Positions 1 to 12,509 of a stretch of 64,000 nt of DNA are shown piece by piece. Both the position numbers and the translations under genes were made by a program. The notes below the pieces were generated by a model. The model ran no database searches, was not told where the DNA came from, and saw only the letters and a list, made by a program, of their open reading frames with translations. Source of the DNA: Hevea brasiliensis (taxonomy: Eukaryota > Streptophyta > Magnoliopsida > Malpighiales > Euphorbiaceae). Numbering within the stretch: the first letter of the stretch is position 1; each line of letters opens with the position of its first letter. Where the stretch lies: NCBI RefSeq assembly GCF_030052815.1, contig NC_079501.1, positions 87,057,849 through 87,121,848 of the forward strand, read 5' to 3'.

Positions 1-2359
1 AAGTGTAGGCAAGCTTGTATGAATGTGGAGGTGATGTTGATATACTTAGATTTGGTTAAATGTAACAACTAGTGTAGCTAGGGTTTTGGCACCTAGGGTT
101 TGGAAGACAAAAGTGTGAAAATTTGTTAAATGATGTGTTTGACTTTGTTGGAGATGAAAAATGGACATTTGCCAATTGATGTGTGTTGGAAGTGTTAGAA
201 TTAGGTTTAGATTCGGATTGGATGTGGGCAGTATGCAGGCAGCATGACCAAGGTCCCTTTTAGGGACCAAAACTAAAAATTTACAAGCCCAATTAGTGTG
301 AGGCCAATTGGAAATGAAACTAGACACAAAATGACACATTTTTCATTTAGGAATTATGCCCAAAAAGTGACCAAAACCTAGTGAACAAATTGACCAAATC
401 CGGACTTAGGCAATTTGACCTGTACAAAAATGACCAAATGAACAGTGTTTGTCCATTTGGCCATAACTTGGGCTAGGCAAGTCTAAATGACCTGAAATTT
501 TACCAGTAGAAAGCTGAGATATAGACCTAAAACTTTCATGAAGAATACAAACCCAAATTATGCCCTTAACTAAGTTATTTAGCCACCCAAATTTAGTGAC
601 TTAAAACTGCCAGAACCAGTTTTGGTGCCCAGAAATCTGGGTTAGACCAATCCGGCAGCCATAATTTAAATGGCTATAACTTGAGCTACAAAACTCCAAT
701 TGGAGTGATTCAAAAAGGAGAATAAAGTTAAGACAATAAGGAACAATTTCTATGAAGAAAACTTAGCCAAATTCTAACAGTAAAATGATTAATGAAACAG
801 TGCAACATAAGACACCAAAATTGAAAATTTGCAATTTTGCCTAAAAGACCTAAGTTTTGAGAAAACAACCAAAACCAACAAAATTGGTAACCAAAATGTG
901 GTATGTGAGTATAGTTGGAGTTTCCATACCTTTTAAGTATAAGAAAGTCAATATTTTGACTTGAATAGTACCATGAATAGTAACCACAACATGAAAATTT
1001 ACAAGAATGTAAGTTTAAACATATTGGAATTAGTTATGGGAATTATTATGAAGCAAAGATACTGAGACACTATAAATTTTGTGTTTCAGCTGAAAAAGAC
1101 TCGAAAGGTTTGAGAGACTGAGTTAAGGCCTAGAGGCGACTCACGTCAGGTTTGTGCACAATAAACCTTATTTGATCATTTTGTCATTGAAAAATTGATT
1201 TAGTATGATTTATGAGAATTTGATGTTAATCATGAATTGTGTTGCCACCTTGTGAATGAAATTATGACTTTGGAAATTTATTGGATTTCTCATGAATTAT
1301 TTGAATAAAATGTTGAAATTGATTTTTGATTCACACTTAACGTGACAGTGCCTTATTATTCATCCTTCATTTATGGGGTGAGATCGATTATTTTCCTCCC
1401 TCTCTGGTTTACCAGTTGAGGTTGTAGATCGGATGAGTATTCATTAGCTAGCTAGCCACCTCCCTCATTGATTTCGATTAGTGGGGTTGTAGATCGCTTT
1501 GTCGTGGTGTATAACATGGCATTGATTGGAAATTTTGTGTCATGGCTTAAGTTTTGCATGAATTGGCAATACTATGTGTATTAAATTGTTTGACGAAAAT
1601 TGTGCTATAATGAGTTTTGATGATTTGTGTAGTATTTAAATTGTGATTTATCAATGAATGTTTTATGTGATGTATTTCAAATTTTTATTGTGCACCACTG
1701 AGTATTTTTTATACTCAGTGATAGCTTATTTTGCTGTCGCAGATAGGAGCAAGGAAAAAGCAGCAGAGTGAGCTGCTGTACTGGAAAAGCCTTCGCTGAT
1801 TTTGTACGGGTATTATTTTATATCAAATGTAATTTAGTTTGATGTAAATAAATATTGTTCATATATATTAATGTAAAGTTGAGCAGTTGTATTTATAAAT
1901 TGTAATAAGATTATTTTTGGATTTTATATCTGTAAATTAAACTTGTGAATGTAAATTAGCTTTATTGAATGCAATGTTGATGGAATTATTTTGAAATGGT
2001 TTGATCTGAGAATTTTGAGTTGAATTGAAATTATTTAGAGGTTGGGAGTTGTGGAAATTTATTGGAAGTGTTTTTCTCAGGTATTTGAAGAACTGTTTTC
2101 TCAAAATACAGATGACACTCTGTCGAAATTTTTATAAAATTTGCGAAAAAATAAAATGAGACAAAAATTTTAAGTGGTTTTAAAACTTCGAATAAATGAT
2201 TTTAATTCCTACTAAAATGCTTACCACTTCCAAAATGTAAGAAAATGGTTTTAAAATCCATTGTAGAATACTTAATGAGTTATCGGTAGGTAAACTTTGG
2301 TAGTTCATTAGGTATTCTACGGGATCATGTCATGCCTAACAGAGGGGTGAGGTGTGACA
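1..2359 (+). repeat. 5' LTR (3' two-thirds) of the first gypsy element
   Basis: Positions 1-2359 match 8279-10641 nearly base for base, with small indels. The repeat ends in TGTGACA, and the primer binding site follows after eight bases. About 1.05 kb of the LTR start is missing to the left of the window. The two adjacent stem-loops described in the findings lie at 1698-1740. Confidence 0.93.
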
Positions 2360-2367
2360 TGTTTTAG

Positions 2368-2379
2368 TGGTATCAGAGC
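2368..2379 (+). other. Primer binding site (initiator tRNA-Met)
   Basis: TGGTATCAGAGC, eight bases after the LTR end, is the standard complement of the 3' end of plant initiator tRNA-Met. It marks where minus-strand cDNA synthesis would start. Confidence 0.93.
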
Positions 2380-2548
2380 ATGGTTTTTCAATAAATTTTA
2401 ACTATGTGTATGAATATTTCTTTGATAAGTACAACTGCTCAAGTGTCTTTAATTGATACATATGACATATTTACATCATGAATATGCACTAACGGAGGTC
2501 AACCTCCTTGTGTTTGATCTCAGGAAGTAGAAATTTTTGAGAAATGGA

Positions 2549-3810
2549 ATGGAAGAGGGAGATCATTCTGTGAAACAATCTGTTGAGGCTGAGGTTCAAG
2601 GGGAAGCCCCAGCACTCCAAAACGTGAGTGAGTCAGACACTCCAGCTCCTACTCGACCGCGATTTCTGCTTTCGGTTGCCTGAAGATGGCTGCGTTTTTC
2701 CAATAAATGGTGGGAAATATGCTACCTCAAGCTCAAATGCAAGCACCTACAACACAACCACAGCCCTCGGCTCAGCAATATGAAAAATTAATGAAATTTG
2801 GGGCCACCGAGTTTAAGGGTACTGTGGATCCATTGGAGGCTGAACAGTGGTTAGAAAGAATGGAAAGGGTTTTCAGAAAACTACAGTGTGCCGAAGAATT
2901 AAAATTTGAATACTCAGTATCTCTTCTGCAAGGGGATGCATATGAATGGTGGAAGACCATCCCCCACAGCCTAGTTGAGCCACCTGTGCTGACATGGATA
3001 GACTTCCTGAGGGAATTCAGGCAGAAATGGGTTCCTGATGCGTATGTAGATATGAAATTGCAAGAATTCTTAAGTCTGAAGCAAGGGGACAGAACAATAG
3101 CGGAGTATGAGCGGGACTTTTCAAGGGTAAGCCATTATGCTGGAAGCTTAGTCTACACTCCCAGAGACAGATGTAAGAGGTTTGAGGCTGGGTTGAGGCC
3201 TAGCTTAAGAATGCAAGTTGTGGGATTCAGACACCAGAATTTCTCTGAGCTGATTTCATAGGCCCTGGAACTGGAAAGGATAGAATCAGAAGGGGCAGTG
3301 AAGAAGGGTACACTAGAGAAAGAGAAGACTGAAAAGACTACTGGACAAGCACCTGAAAGTGGTTCAGGGAAGAGAAAATAGTCTGGAGGATCTAGCTCTC
3401 GCAGATCTGGCAGAGGTAGATTCTCTGGCCAAAGACCACCTCGGTCTGGTCAGCAGACCCAACAAGCATCCTGAGGAGCTCTATCAGTACGGCAGTGTGA
3501 AACTTGTGGTAGAACACACGGTGGGGTTTGTTTCAAGGCCACAGGTGCATGTTTTAACTGTGGAGGGAGCAGACATTTCGCCAAGGATTGTACTAGTCTG
3601 CGCTGATCTGGACCTTCTGCTACATCTGAGGGATCAGCCTAAGTCTCTGCACCTAGAGGGTCACAGCCAGCTGGTAGAGGTAGAGGCAGAGGTAGGGGTC
3701 CTAGTAACACTCCTGGAAGTTAAAGTACTGTTAACCAGCCAGTACCCAGTGGCACACCAGTCAGAGTGTATACAATGCATCAGAGGGAGGAGGCTGAAAT
3801 GTTAGACGTA
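2549..3810 (+). pseudogene. Decayed gypsy gag (capsid and nucleocapsid)
   Basis: The likely start is the ATG at 2549, but this frame closes near 2683 and the capsid continues in another frame from 2707 to 3261. That segment has the retrotransposon Gag core: an F-x-G-x-x-D-P-x-x-A-E-x-W-L type motif near 2800-2850 and the QGDAYEWW motif near 2930. A TAG at 3259 interrupts it. Further on, in the same frame, a CCHC zinc knuckle (CFNCGGSRHFAKDC) is readable at 3550-3591. The 148-codon open frame at 3359-3805 is in a different frame and is not the protein. With at least one frameshift and two stops, gag is dead. Confidence 0.85.
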
Positions 3811-6800
3811 GTAGCTGGTATTTCTCCATCATTGACCAAGATGCATATGTGTTGTTTGATCCTGGCTCCACACATTCATATGTCAGTGCTAGAGTGATAT
3901 GTTTTACTGGTATTCAGTGTGTACCAATGGACTATGATATGCTAGTAACTAGTCCATTAGGCCAGGAGGTCAGGGTAACTATATAGGGATTGTCATTTGG
4001 TGATCCAAGGACACACTTTTTTGTCTAATTTGATTGAAATGCCCTTCAGAGATTATGACATTATCCTGGGCATGGATTGGTTAGCCAGGCATCATGCCAT
4101 GATTGATCAGGCGAAAAGATCACTTTTGGTCTCCCTCAGTATGGTGATGTAGTAATACATGGGGAGAGGCAGTTATTGCTGTCAAACATCATTTCAGCTG
4201 CACTAGCCAGAAAAATGATTAGGAAGGGGTGTGAGGCATACTTGGCACATGTGATAGACACCCAAGTGGGTAGTCCAGCATTGAGGGACATCCCTATGGT
4301 ATGTGAATTTTCGGATGTATTTCCTGATGAATTGCCAGGATTACCTCCAGAAAGAGAAGTGCAGTTTGATATTGATGTTATGCCTGGCGTGGACCCAATC
4401 TCCATAACGCCATACAGAATGGCACCAACAGAACTAAAAGAATTGAAAGTGTAGTTGCAAGAGCTGCTTGACAAGGGCTTTATCCGCCCTAGTGTGTCAT
4501 CTTGGGGAGCGCCAGTGTTGTTTGTAAAGAAGAAGGATGGCACTCTCCAGTTATGCATTAACTATCGGTAATTGAATAAGGTGACAATAAAGAGCAGATA
4601 CCCATTGCCCCGCATTGATGACTTGTTTGATCAGTTGAGGGGTGCAGCTGTGTTCTCCAAAATTGACCTGAGATCAGGTTATTATCAGCTGAAAGTACAA
4701 GAGCAGAGTATTTCTAAAACTGCCTTTAGAACCCGCTATGGCCATTATGAGTTCTTGGTCATGCCATTCGGGTTAACTAATACTCCGGCTACTTTTATGG
4801 ATCTGATGAACACTATCTTCAGACCATACCTCGACCAGTTTGTAGTTGTGTTTATAGATGATATATTGGTTTATTCGAGGAATGCAGAAGAGCATGATAG
4901 ACATCTGCGCATTGTACTGCAAACTTTGAGGGAGAAATAGCTATATGCCAAATTGTCGAAGTGTGAATTTTGGCTGAAAGAAATATCTTTCTTGGGACAT
5001 GTAGTATCGATAGAGGGCATCAAGGTAGATCTAAGTAAGATAGAAGCTGTCCTTAATTGTAGGCCACCCAGAAATATCATGGAGATTCGCAGTTTTCTGG
5101 GTTTAGCTGGATACTACCATAGATTTGTGAAGGGATTCTCCATGTTGGCATCTCCATTGACCAAGCTGCTTAGGAAAGATGTGAAATTTCAGTGGACGGA
5201 TAAATGCCAGCAGAGTTTTGATGAATTGAAGAGGTGTTTGACTGAGGCTCCAGTCCTGACTTTACCTACACCGGGTAAAAAATATATAGTTTACAGCGAT
5301 GCTTCTCACAATGGGTTAGGCTGTGTACTGATGCAAGATTGAAATATCATTGCCTATGCATCACGCCAGCTAAAACTGCATGAGAAGAACTATCCGACAC
5401 ATGACTTGGAGCTTACAGCTATAGTATTTGCTCTTAAGATCTGGAGACACTATTTGTATGGGGAGAAATGCTACATCTACACAGATCATAAAAGTTTGAA
5501 GTATTTGAGCACTTAGAAAGAGTTGAATTTGAGACAGAGGAGATGGTTAGAGTTGATAAAAGACTATGATTGTCTGATAGACTATTAGCCAGGGAAAGCT
5601 AATGTGGTGGCTGACGCCTTAAGTCGCAAGACTATGGCAAGTCTTCAGGTTACCCCTTTGTCTATGGTACATGAGTTGAGATCATTACATGCCAGCTTAG
5701 AGATTAATGACGTGGGGCAGACAGCAGTTGCATGACATGTACAGCCAGTGTTGACTGATCAGATCTGAATGGCTGCTCAGAATGATCAGAAGTATCAGTG
5801 GCTGTTGGAAGAAGTCCGGCAGGGCAAGAAACTAGAATTCTCAATTAGAGATGATGGTCTACTGCTACACCAGGGTAGAATGTGTGTTCCTAATAATATT
5901 GATTTGAGGCAAATAATTTTAAAGGAAGCACATGAGTCTCCTTTTGCCATGCACCCTAGTGGCACAAAAATGTATAAAGGGCTAAAGGAGCATTACTGGT
6001 GAATGGGTATGAAAAGAAATGTAGCAGAGTTTGTTTCCAAATGCCTAACTTGTCAGCAAGCGAAGGCAGAGCATCAAGTACCCGCTGGGTTGTTATATCC
6101 ACTATCAGTACCAGAATGGAACTGGGAGATAATAATAATGGATTTTGTGATGGGACTTCCGAGGACACAGAAGAGTCATGATGCAGTATGGGTCATTATT
6201 GATAGACTGACCAAGTCTGCTCATTTTCTGCCAGTTCAGATGGACTACAGTTTAGAAAGATTGGCCAAGTTGTACATTGATGAGATTGTGAGACTACATA
6301 GAGTGCCAGTATCCATCGTATCAGACAGAGATCCTAGGTTCACTTATAGATTCTAGGGTAGTCTTTAGAGAGCCTTAAGAACTAGATTGAACTTCAGTAC
6401 GGCATTCCACCCATAGACCGATGGCCAGTTTGAGAGGGTAAGTCAGATCTTGGAGGACATGCTACGGACTTGTGTGATTGAGTTTGAGGGTAGTTGGGAT
6501 ACACACTTGCCTTTGATTGAGTTTGTTTACAACAACAACTACCAATCAAGCATTGGGATGCCTCCATATGAAGCTTTGTATGGCAGAAAATGCAGAACTC
6601 CCCTGTGGTGGGATGAAGTAGGTGAAAGAAAGATGATTGGGCTAGAAATTGTTCAGCAGACTGAGGAGAAGATCAGGATGATTAGAGATCGACTCAAGGC
6701 TGCATCAGACCGTCAGAAGTCCTATATTGATTTGAAGAGAAGGAATATTTAGTATACAGTGGGTGAGAAAGTATTCCTCAAGGTTTCTCCTTGGAAGAAA

Positions 6801-7181
6801 ATTATGAGATTCGTCAGAAAGGGGAAACTGAGTCCTCGCTTCATTGGGCCATATGAGGTTCTGGAAAGAGTGGGTCCTTTGGCGTATCGGTTGGCACTAC
6901 CTCCAGAGTTGGAGAAGGTACATAATGTCTTCCATGTGTCCATGTTGAGGAGGTATCGATTAGACCCATCTCATGTACTACCAGTAAAAGAAATTGAAGT
7001 GAATCCAGACCTCACATATGAAGAAGAACCCATAGAGATTCTGGCTTATGAGGTGAAGCAGCTACGGAACAAACAGATATCGTTAGTGAAAGTGCTGTGG
7101 AACCATCATTCCGACCAAGAAGCTACTTGGGAACGAGAGGAGGACATGAGAAGACAGCACCCACAGCTGTTTAGAGATTGA
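3811..7181 (+). pseudogene. Gypsy pol: protease, RT, RNase H, integrase, chromodomain, with 13 in-frame stops
   Basis: The protease active site reads FDPGSTHSY near 3855-3881, with P where most relatives have S. After a frame change before about 4130, one frame runs without any frameshift to the natural stop at 7179. RT shows [13 protein letters not shown] near 4660-4698, [12 protein letters not shown] near 4760-4800 and the catalytic FIDDILVYS near 4850-4876. RNase H shows [10 protein letters not shown] near 5290 and YTDHKSL near 5478. Integrase has an HHCC finger (about 5930-6060), the first catalytic Asp near 6141 (MDFVMGL), the second in VSDRDPRF near 6325, and its Glu near 6430-6460. The tail ends in a chromodomain-like segment (about 6990-7175). 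Stops are at 4452, 4569, 4938, 5340, 5514, 5586, 5733, 5766, 6000, 6354, 6366, 6414 and 6750. Confidence 0.92.
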
Positions 7182-7210
7182 TACTAGGTAAAATTTCGAG
7201 ACAAAATTTA

Positions 7211-7228
7211 TTTTAAGGGGTGGAGAAT
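7211..7228 (+). other. Polypurine tract of the first gypsy element
   Basis: The purine-rich stretch AAGGGGTGGAGAA ends one base before the LTR start (TGTAACACCC). It is the expected plus-strand primer. Confidence 0.85.
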
Positions 7229-10200
7229 TGTAACACCCCTATTTGCATAGCCTGGTATATCTTACTGTTCCGGTGACCGGTGTCGGTCCGGATAACTGAG
7301 AGGATTAGAACCACACTTAAGACAACTAGATAAGCCCTGAACACAAATAATTAGTAATTACCAATTAGTTAAGTATAAATAAGAAAAACAGAATATAAGA
7401 AGTTAAACGAGTCGAGAGTCACAGTGATGGGTGACCTTCTCGGGAAGGACCGCGAAGTTGATTTAAACTCAAATTTCGAACTGTAAAATGTGACGCTGCG
7501 GTCCTTAAGACTATTGCGAACACAGTGGAAAAGAGCAAATCACGAAAAAGAACTGTTAAGCTAGTCAAATAATTAGGTCAAGGATCCGGAAGAAATATTA
7601 AATTATTTACAAATTGGGTCAAACTGGCGAGGGGCAATTTGGTCAATTGACCCCAAGAGCTGACTCCTGACCTAACTGTTAAATAAAATCAGAGAAAAGA
7701 AAATTTTGGAATTGGGAATTAAATTAAAGAACTAAAGAAAAATAAAGGAAAAAGAAAAAAAAAAGAAAAAGAAGAAAACGAATTATTACCTCACCCTTGT
7801 GACATAATGCATGATGCAATAAAAGAATAATTAATTAAATGGAAATTGACTAAGTCAAAAAGCAAGATAAATATACAAAAATTAAAAGAAAAACATTGTC
7901 ATCTTCCTTCCCAATCTTGCCGTCCTCACACTCTCCTTCATCTCTCTCTAGAAACTCCATGGAAGCTCATTTTGAGCTTGATCAAACCCTAAATCCCACC
8001 ATAGAAATTTAAACTTCCATCATTAAATCCTGAATTCAAGCTTTGATAGAGAACTTGACAATAAAAAAAAGAATAAAGGAAGAAGTTTTGAAGAGGTGAA
8101 AATTCAAAGTGAGGTTAGTAAGCTAAACTTTTAATTTCTAGTTGAATTATTATGTTTAAATGCATGAATGAACATAGAAGTTAACTTAAAATGAAATGAA
8201 AACAACTTTGGAGGATTAATCATGGATTTCGGTTAGCTAGGGTTTGCTATGGTAATGCATGAATTTGATTGGATTAAAAGTGTAGGCAAGCTTGTATGAA
8301 TGTGGAGGTGATGTTGATAATGCTTAGATTTGGTTAAACGTAACGACTAGTGTAGCTAGGGTTTTGCCACCTAGGGTTTGGAAGACAAAAGTGTGAAAAT
8401 TTGTTAAATGATGTGTTTGACTTTGTTGGAGATGAAAAATGGTCATTTGTGACCAATTGATATGTGTTGGAAGTGTTAGAATTAGGTTTAGATTCGAATT
8501 GGATGTGGGCAGTATGCAGGTAGCATGACCAAGGTCCATTTTAGGGACAAAAACTGAAAATTTACAAGCCCAATTAGTGTGAGGCCAATTGGGAATGAAA
8601 CTAGACACAAAATGACACATTTTTCATGTAGGAATCATGCCCAAAAAGTGACCAAAACCTAGTGAACAAATTGACCAAATCCGGACTTAGGCAATTTTAC
8701 CTGTACAAAAATGACCAAATAAACAGTGTTTGTTCATTTGGCCATAACTTGGGCAAGGCAGGTCTAAATGACCTAAAATTTTACCAGTAGAAAGCTGAGA
8801 TATAAACCTAAAACTTTCATGAAGAATACAAACCCAAATTATGCCCTTAACCAAGTTATTTAGCCACCCAAAGTTGGTGACTTAAAACTGTCAGAACCAG
8901 TTTTGGTGCCCAGAAATCTGGGTTATACTAATTCGGCAGCCATGATTCAAATGGCTATAACTTGAGCTACAAAACTCCAATTGGAGTGATTCAAAAAGGA
9001 GAATAAAATTAAGACAATAAGGAACAATTTCTATGAAGAAAACTTAGCAAAATTCTAACAGAAAAATGATCAATGGAACAGTGCAACATAAAACAGCAAA
9101 ACTGAAAATTTGCAATTTTGCCTAAAAGACCTAAGTTTTGAGAAAACAACCAAAATCCAACAAAATTAGTGACCAAAATGTGGTATGTGAGTATAGTTGG
9201 AGTTCCCATACCTTTTAAGTATAAGAAAGTCAATATTTTGACTTGAATAGTACCATGAATTGTAACCACAATACGAAAATTTGCAAGAATATAAGTTTAA
9301 ACATATTAGAATTAGTTATGGGAATTATTATGAAGCAAAGATATTGAGACACTATAAATTTTGTATTTCAGCTGAAAAAGACCCGGAAGGTCTGAGAGAC
9401 TGAGTCAAAGCCTAGAGGCGACTCACGTCAGGTTTGTGCACAATAAACCTTATTTGAGCATTTTGTCATTGAAAAATTGATTTAGTATGATTTATGAAAA
9501 TTTAATGTTAATCATGAATTGTGTTGCCACCTTGTGAATAAAATTATGACTTTGAAAATTTATTGGATTTCTCATGAATTATTTGAATAAAATGTTGAAA
9601 TTGATTTTTGATTCACACTTAGCGTGAAAGTGCCTTATTATTCCTCCTCCATTTATGGGGTGAGATCGATTATTTTCCTCTCTCTCTGGTTTACCAGTTG
9701 AGGTTGTAGATCGGATGAGTACTCATTAGCTAGCTAGCCACCTCCCTCATTGATTTCGATTAGTGGGGTTGTAGATCACTTTGTCGTGGTGTACAATAAG
9801 GCATTGATCTGAAATTTTGTGTCATGGCTTAAGTTGTGTATGAATTGGCAACACTATGTGTATTAAAATGTTTGACCAAAATTGTGCTATAATGAGTTTT
9901 GATGATTTGTGTAGTATTTAAATTGTGATTTATCAATGAATGTTTTATGTGATGTATTTCAAATTTTTATTGTGCACTACTGAGTATTTTTTATACTCAG
10001 CGATAGCTTATTTTGCTGTCGCAGATAGGAGCAAGGAAAAAGCAGCAGAGTGAGCTGCTGTACTGGAAAAGCCTTCGCTGATTTTGTGCGGGTATTATTT
10101 TATACCCAATGTAATTTAGTTTGATGTAAATAAATATTGTTCATATATATTAATGTAAAGTTGAGCAGTTGTATTTATAAATTGTAATAAGATTATTTTT

Positions 10201-10641
10201 GGATTTTATATCTGTAAATTAAACTTGTGAATGTAAATTAGCTTTATTGAATGCAATGTTGATGGAATTATTTTGAAATGGTTTGATCTGAGAATTTTGA
10301 GTTGAATTGAAATTATTTGGAGGTTGGGAGTTGTGGAAATTTATTGGAAGTGTTTTTCTCAGGTATTTGAAGAACTGTTTTCTCAAAATACAGACGACAC
10401 TCTGTCGAAATTTTTATAAAATTTGCGAAAAAATAAAATGAGACAAAAATTTTAAGTGGTTTTAAAACTTCGAATAAATGATTTTAATTCCTACTAAAAT
10501 GCTTACCACTTCCAAAATGTAAGAAAATGGTTTTAAAATCCCTTGTAGGATACTTAATGAGTTATCGGTAGATGAAGTTCGGTAGTTCATTAGGTATTCT
10601 ACGGGATTATGTCATGCCTTACAGAGGGGTGAGGTGTGACA
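7229..10641 (+). repeat. 3' LTR of the first gypsy element (3,413 bp)
   Basis: The LTR starts TGTAACACCC and ends GGTGTGACA, the usual TG...CA ends. Its last 2,363 bases repeat the partial 5' LTR. The stem-loop pair is at 9980-10022. The first kilobase, which includes a GC-richer block at 7410-7680, has homologues in the other chromovirus LTRs at 17370-17640, 24360-24660 and 43920-44220, in reverse orientation there. No real gene is present; the short open frames inside are incidental. Confidence 0.93.
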
Positions 10642-10821
10642 TAGGTAGCCCAAAGCACTTGAGGAGAATCTTTCTTGACAAACCTTATGAAAGAACACAT
10701 TCATAAGCTCGACAGCACATCCAACCAAAAATTATAAGGCAATAGGTCTATGGGTCTTTTTCACTTATATGTCTCTCACTCATCCCATCTTTTTCTGATG
10801 TGGGAATGCATATTCCCAACA
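10642..10821 (-). repeat. TRIM 3' LTR, truncated by the gypsy insertion
   Basis: This matches 11175-11354 with moderate divergence (shared CCAAAGC.CTTGAG.AGAATC and ACTTATATGTCTCT blocks). It ends in CCCAACA, next to the purine tract. Its outer edge is the 3' end of the gypsy LTR. Confidence 0.8.
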
Positions 10822-11163
10822 ATCTCCCCCTTAAGTGCGAATTTCTTTTATATTAGGCTTAGTAGGCCTGCTTTCTCTCAAACTGAAGCCTTTTTTCTTA
10901 ACTCAAGTATTACAGTGTCACCAAGAACCTCAATTACTCCATCAAACCCACTCGAGTATGCACATCTAAGAGCCATGCTAGAGCCATCATGTGTATCGAG
11001 AGTCTTTACTCTATCGATCTGCTCTTCTCCAGAAGAGTGCCTTTTTGCTTATAAGGTATACCAGAATCTTTCAACTCTTCCATCCATGTGTCAAACCACC
11101 ACAGGAATCACTAACCATCATTTTCATTCTCATCTTTGCCAAACCATCTGCTCTGATACCACT

Positions 11164-11354
11164 TGTTAGTGATCTAGGGAGTCCAAAGCGCTTGAGAAGA
11201 ATCCTTTTGTATGGGTCTTATGACTCATAGACTCGACACCACATTCAACTCAAAACTTTAAGGTAATGGGCCTATGGATCTTTCCTACTTATATGTCTCT
11301 AACTCATCCTATTTTTTTTCGATGTGAGAATTTCACACTTATATATTCACAACA
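11164..11354 (-). repeat. TRIM 5' LTR (191 bp)
   Basis: It starts TGTTAGTGATC and ends TTCACAACA on the plus strand, so it has TGTT/AACA inverted ends. The reverse-oriented initiator tRNA-Met primer site (CTCTGATACCA) lies just inside it. Confidence 0.82.
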
Positions 11355-12480
11355 CATATTATGCTAGCTAGAAATATATTATATGGTAATTAAACTTGTA
11401 ATGCGATATTTATATATCTTCTGAATTTAGTCAATTACTTTGCAAATAGTTTGATAAAATTATATTCATTTTTTAAAATGGGTTTGCATAGATATTTTCA
11501 TGAGATTTTTTGTAGTAATTTTTTTGCTTTATGATTTTAGTGCGGCCAGGGCTAGTTGGTACGGTTCCTTGGCACCAAGTTTGAATAGTGGATACGTTGC
11601 AGTTGGTATTCCCACTGTTTAAAAAGTGGGGCTGGTTGTGGTATTTGTTTTTAAGTTTGATTAACTTTATTAATTCTTTATTTTGATTAATTGCTATATT
11701 TGATTACTTTTTTTTTTTCAAATTTTTATTTAATTTGATTTGATTTGATTTTGGTCTTGAAAAAAACAAAACTCATTGTAGCAACAAAGTCACTACAGAT
11801 CTCAATCACAATAACCAAATATATCTTGTTCTCTGCAGCAAGGCCTTCATGGCCATGACAAAGATATTTTTAAAATTTACAAAAATGTAAATAAATTAAA
11901 ATTTACAAAAATATTAAAACTGGAAAAAACAAGAAGAAATTAAATAAAATTGTTTTCCTAATTCCCTATTTAGAATTTAAAATTTTACAAAAATTTAATT
12001 AAATATAATTATTTTTTTTATTAATTCTCTATTTGAAATGAAAGAATCGAGTTCTTTATAACTTTTTAAAAGATTCATTTTCAAAGAAATATAAATCAAT
12101 TATAATGGTATGAAAATTCATTTAAATTTTTTTTAAATGATTTATTTCAAACAAAGCTAATATAATTATATCTTAACTTAATAAATAATATAAACTTATC
12201 TTAAAATAAAATTTAATAATACAAGAGAAAAAAGCATTTATATGAATAAAAAAAAAACGTTAATAGGAAGAAATTAATGCACCTACATATGCTTTAGCGA
12301 AGTTGGAGCGGGCTGACTGTTGAAGAGTTGTTCTGTATAGAAGAGTGCCCCGCTTCCATTTTATCTTTGCTCAATATTGATGTTAAATCTGTTTCTTGTT
12401 GAATGAAATGGTTTTGATCAACTAGATTGAGTACATATGAGGGATTGAGTATTTGCATGCCATTAATGGTCAATGACAAA
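11355..12480. other. AT-rich intergenic DNA, no gene recognised
   Basis: Non-coding by composition, with many T and A runs. A 61-codon minus-strand frame at 12294-12479 lacks a good start and resembles no family I recognise. Confidence 0.6.
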
Positions 12481-12509
12481 TGCTAAATAAATATATGCTA
12501 GAGAAACTC

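Larger units (their letters stand above)
1..10641 (+). mobile_element. Ty3/gypsy chromovirus (Tekay/Del-like), 5' end cut by window edge
   Basis: This is an LTR retrotransposon in the order LTR, primer site, gag, protease, RT, RNase H, integrase, chromodomain-like tail, polypurine tract, LTR. The protein order and the C-terminal chromodomain-like segment (WEREEDMRRQHPQLF near 7125-7175) place it among plant chromoviruses, most likely Tekay/Del, which are known for long LTRs. The 5' LTR starts outside the window, so only 10.6 kb is seen. LTR copies differ by a few percent by eye, so the insertion is not very recent. Its 3' end lies in a TRIM LTR; the five bases after it (TAGGT, 10642-10646) are the predicted target duplication, whose partner is outside the window. 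The element cannot encode working proteins now. Confidence 0.93.
10642..11354 (-). mobile_element. TRIM (miniature LTR retrotransposon), interrupted by the gypsy insertion
   Basis: Two direct repeats of about 180-190 bp flank an internal part of only 342 bp with no coding capacity. Read on the minus strand: LTR (11354 to 11164, TGTT...AACA ends), then the tRNA-Met primer site TGGTATCAGAGC (11152-11163 region), a short leader, a purine tract AAGGGGGAGA (about 10823-10833), then the second LTR (10821 to 10642). This is the layout of a TRIM: short LTRs, primer site and purine tract only, mobilised by proteins of other elements. The LTR next to the gypsy element lacks its outer 11 or so bases, which should lie on the far side of the gypsy copy. 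The open frames at 10750-11230 are chance. Confidence 0.82.

Noticed and set aside
3359..3805. 148-codon open frame as a separate protein
   Set aside because: It overlaps the gag C-terminus in another frame; the CCHC zinc knuckle is in the frame of the capsid segment, not in this one.
11151..11163. tRNA gene suggested by the tRNA-like 3' sequence
   Set aside because: Only the 12-base primer-site complement is present; no A or B box or cloverleaf surrounds it here or at the other primer sites.
10750..11230. Two open frames (139 and 79 codons)
   Set aside because: They lie on the strand opposite to a TRIM interior and LTR and show no protein-family features.
12294..12479. 61-codon minus-strand frame before NLR fragment A
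   Set aside because: It lacks an ATG at its start and matches nothing recognisable; a chance frame is more likely.
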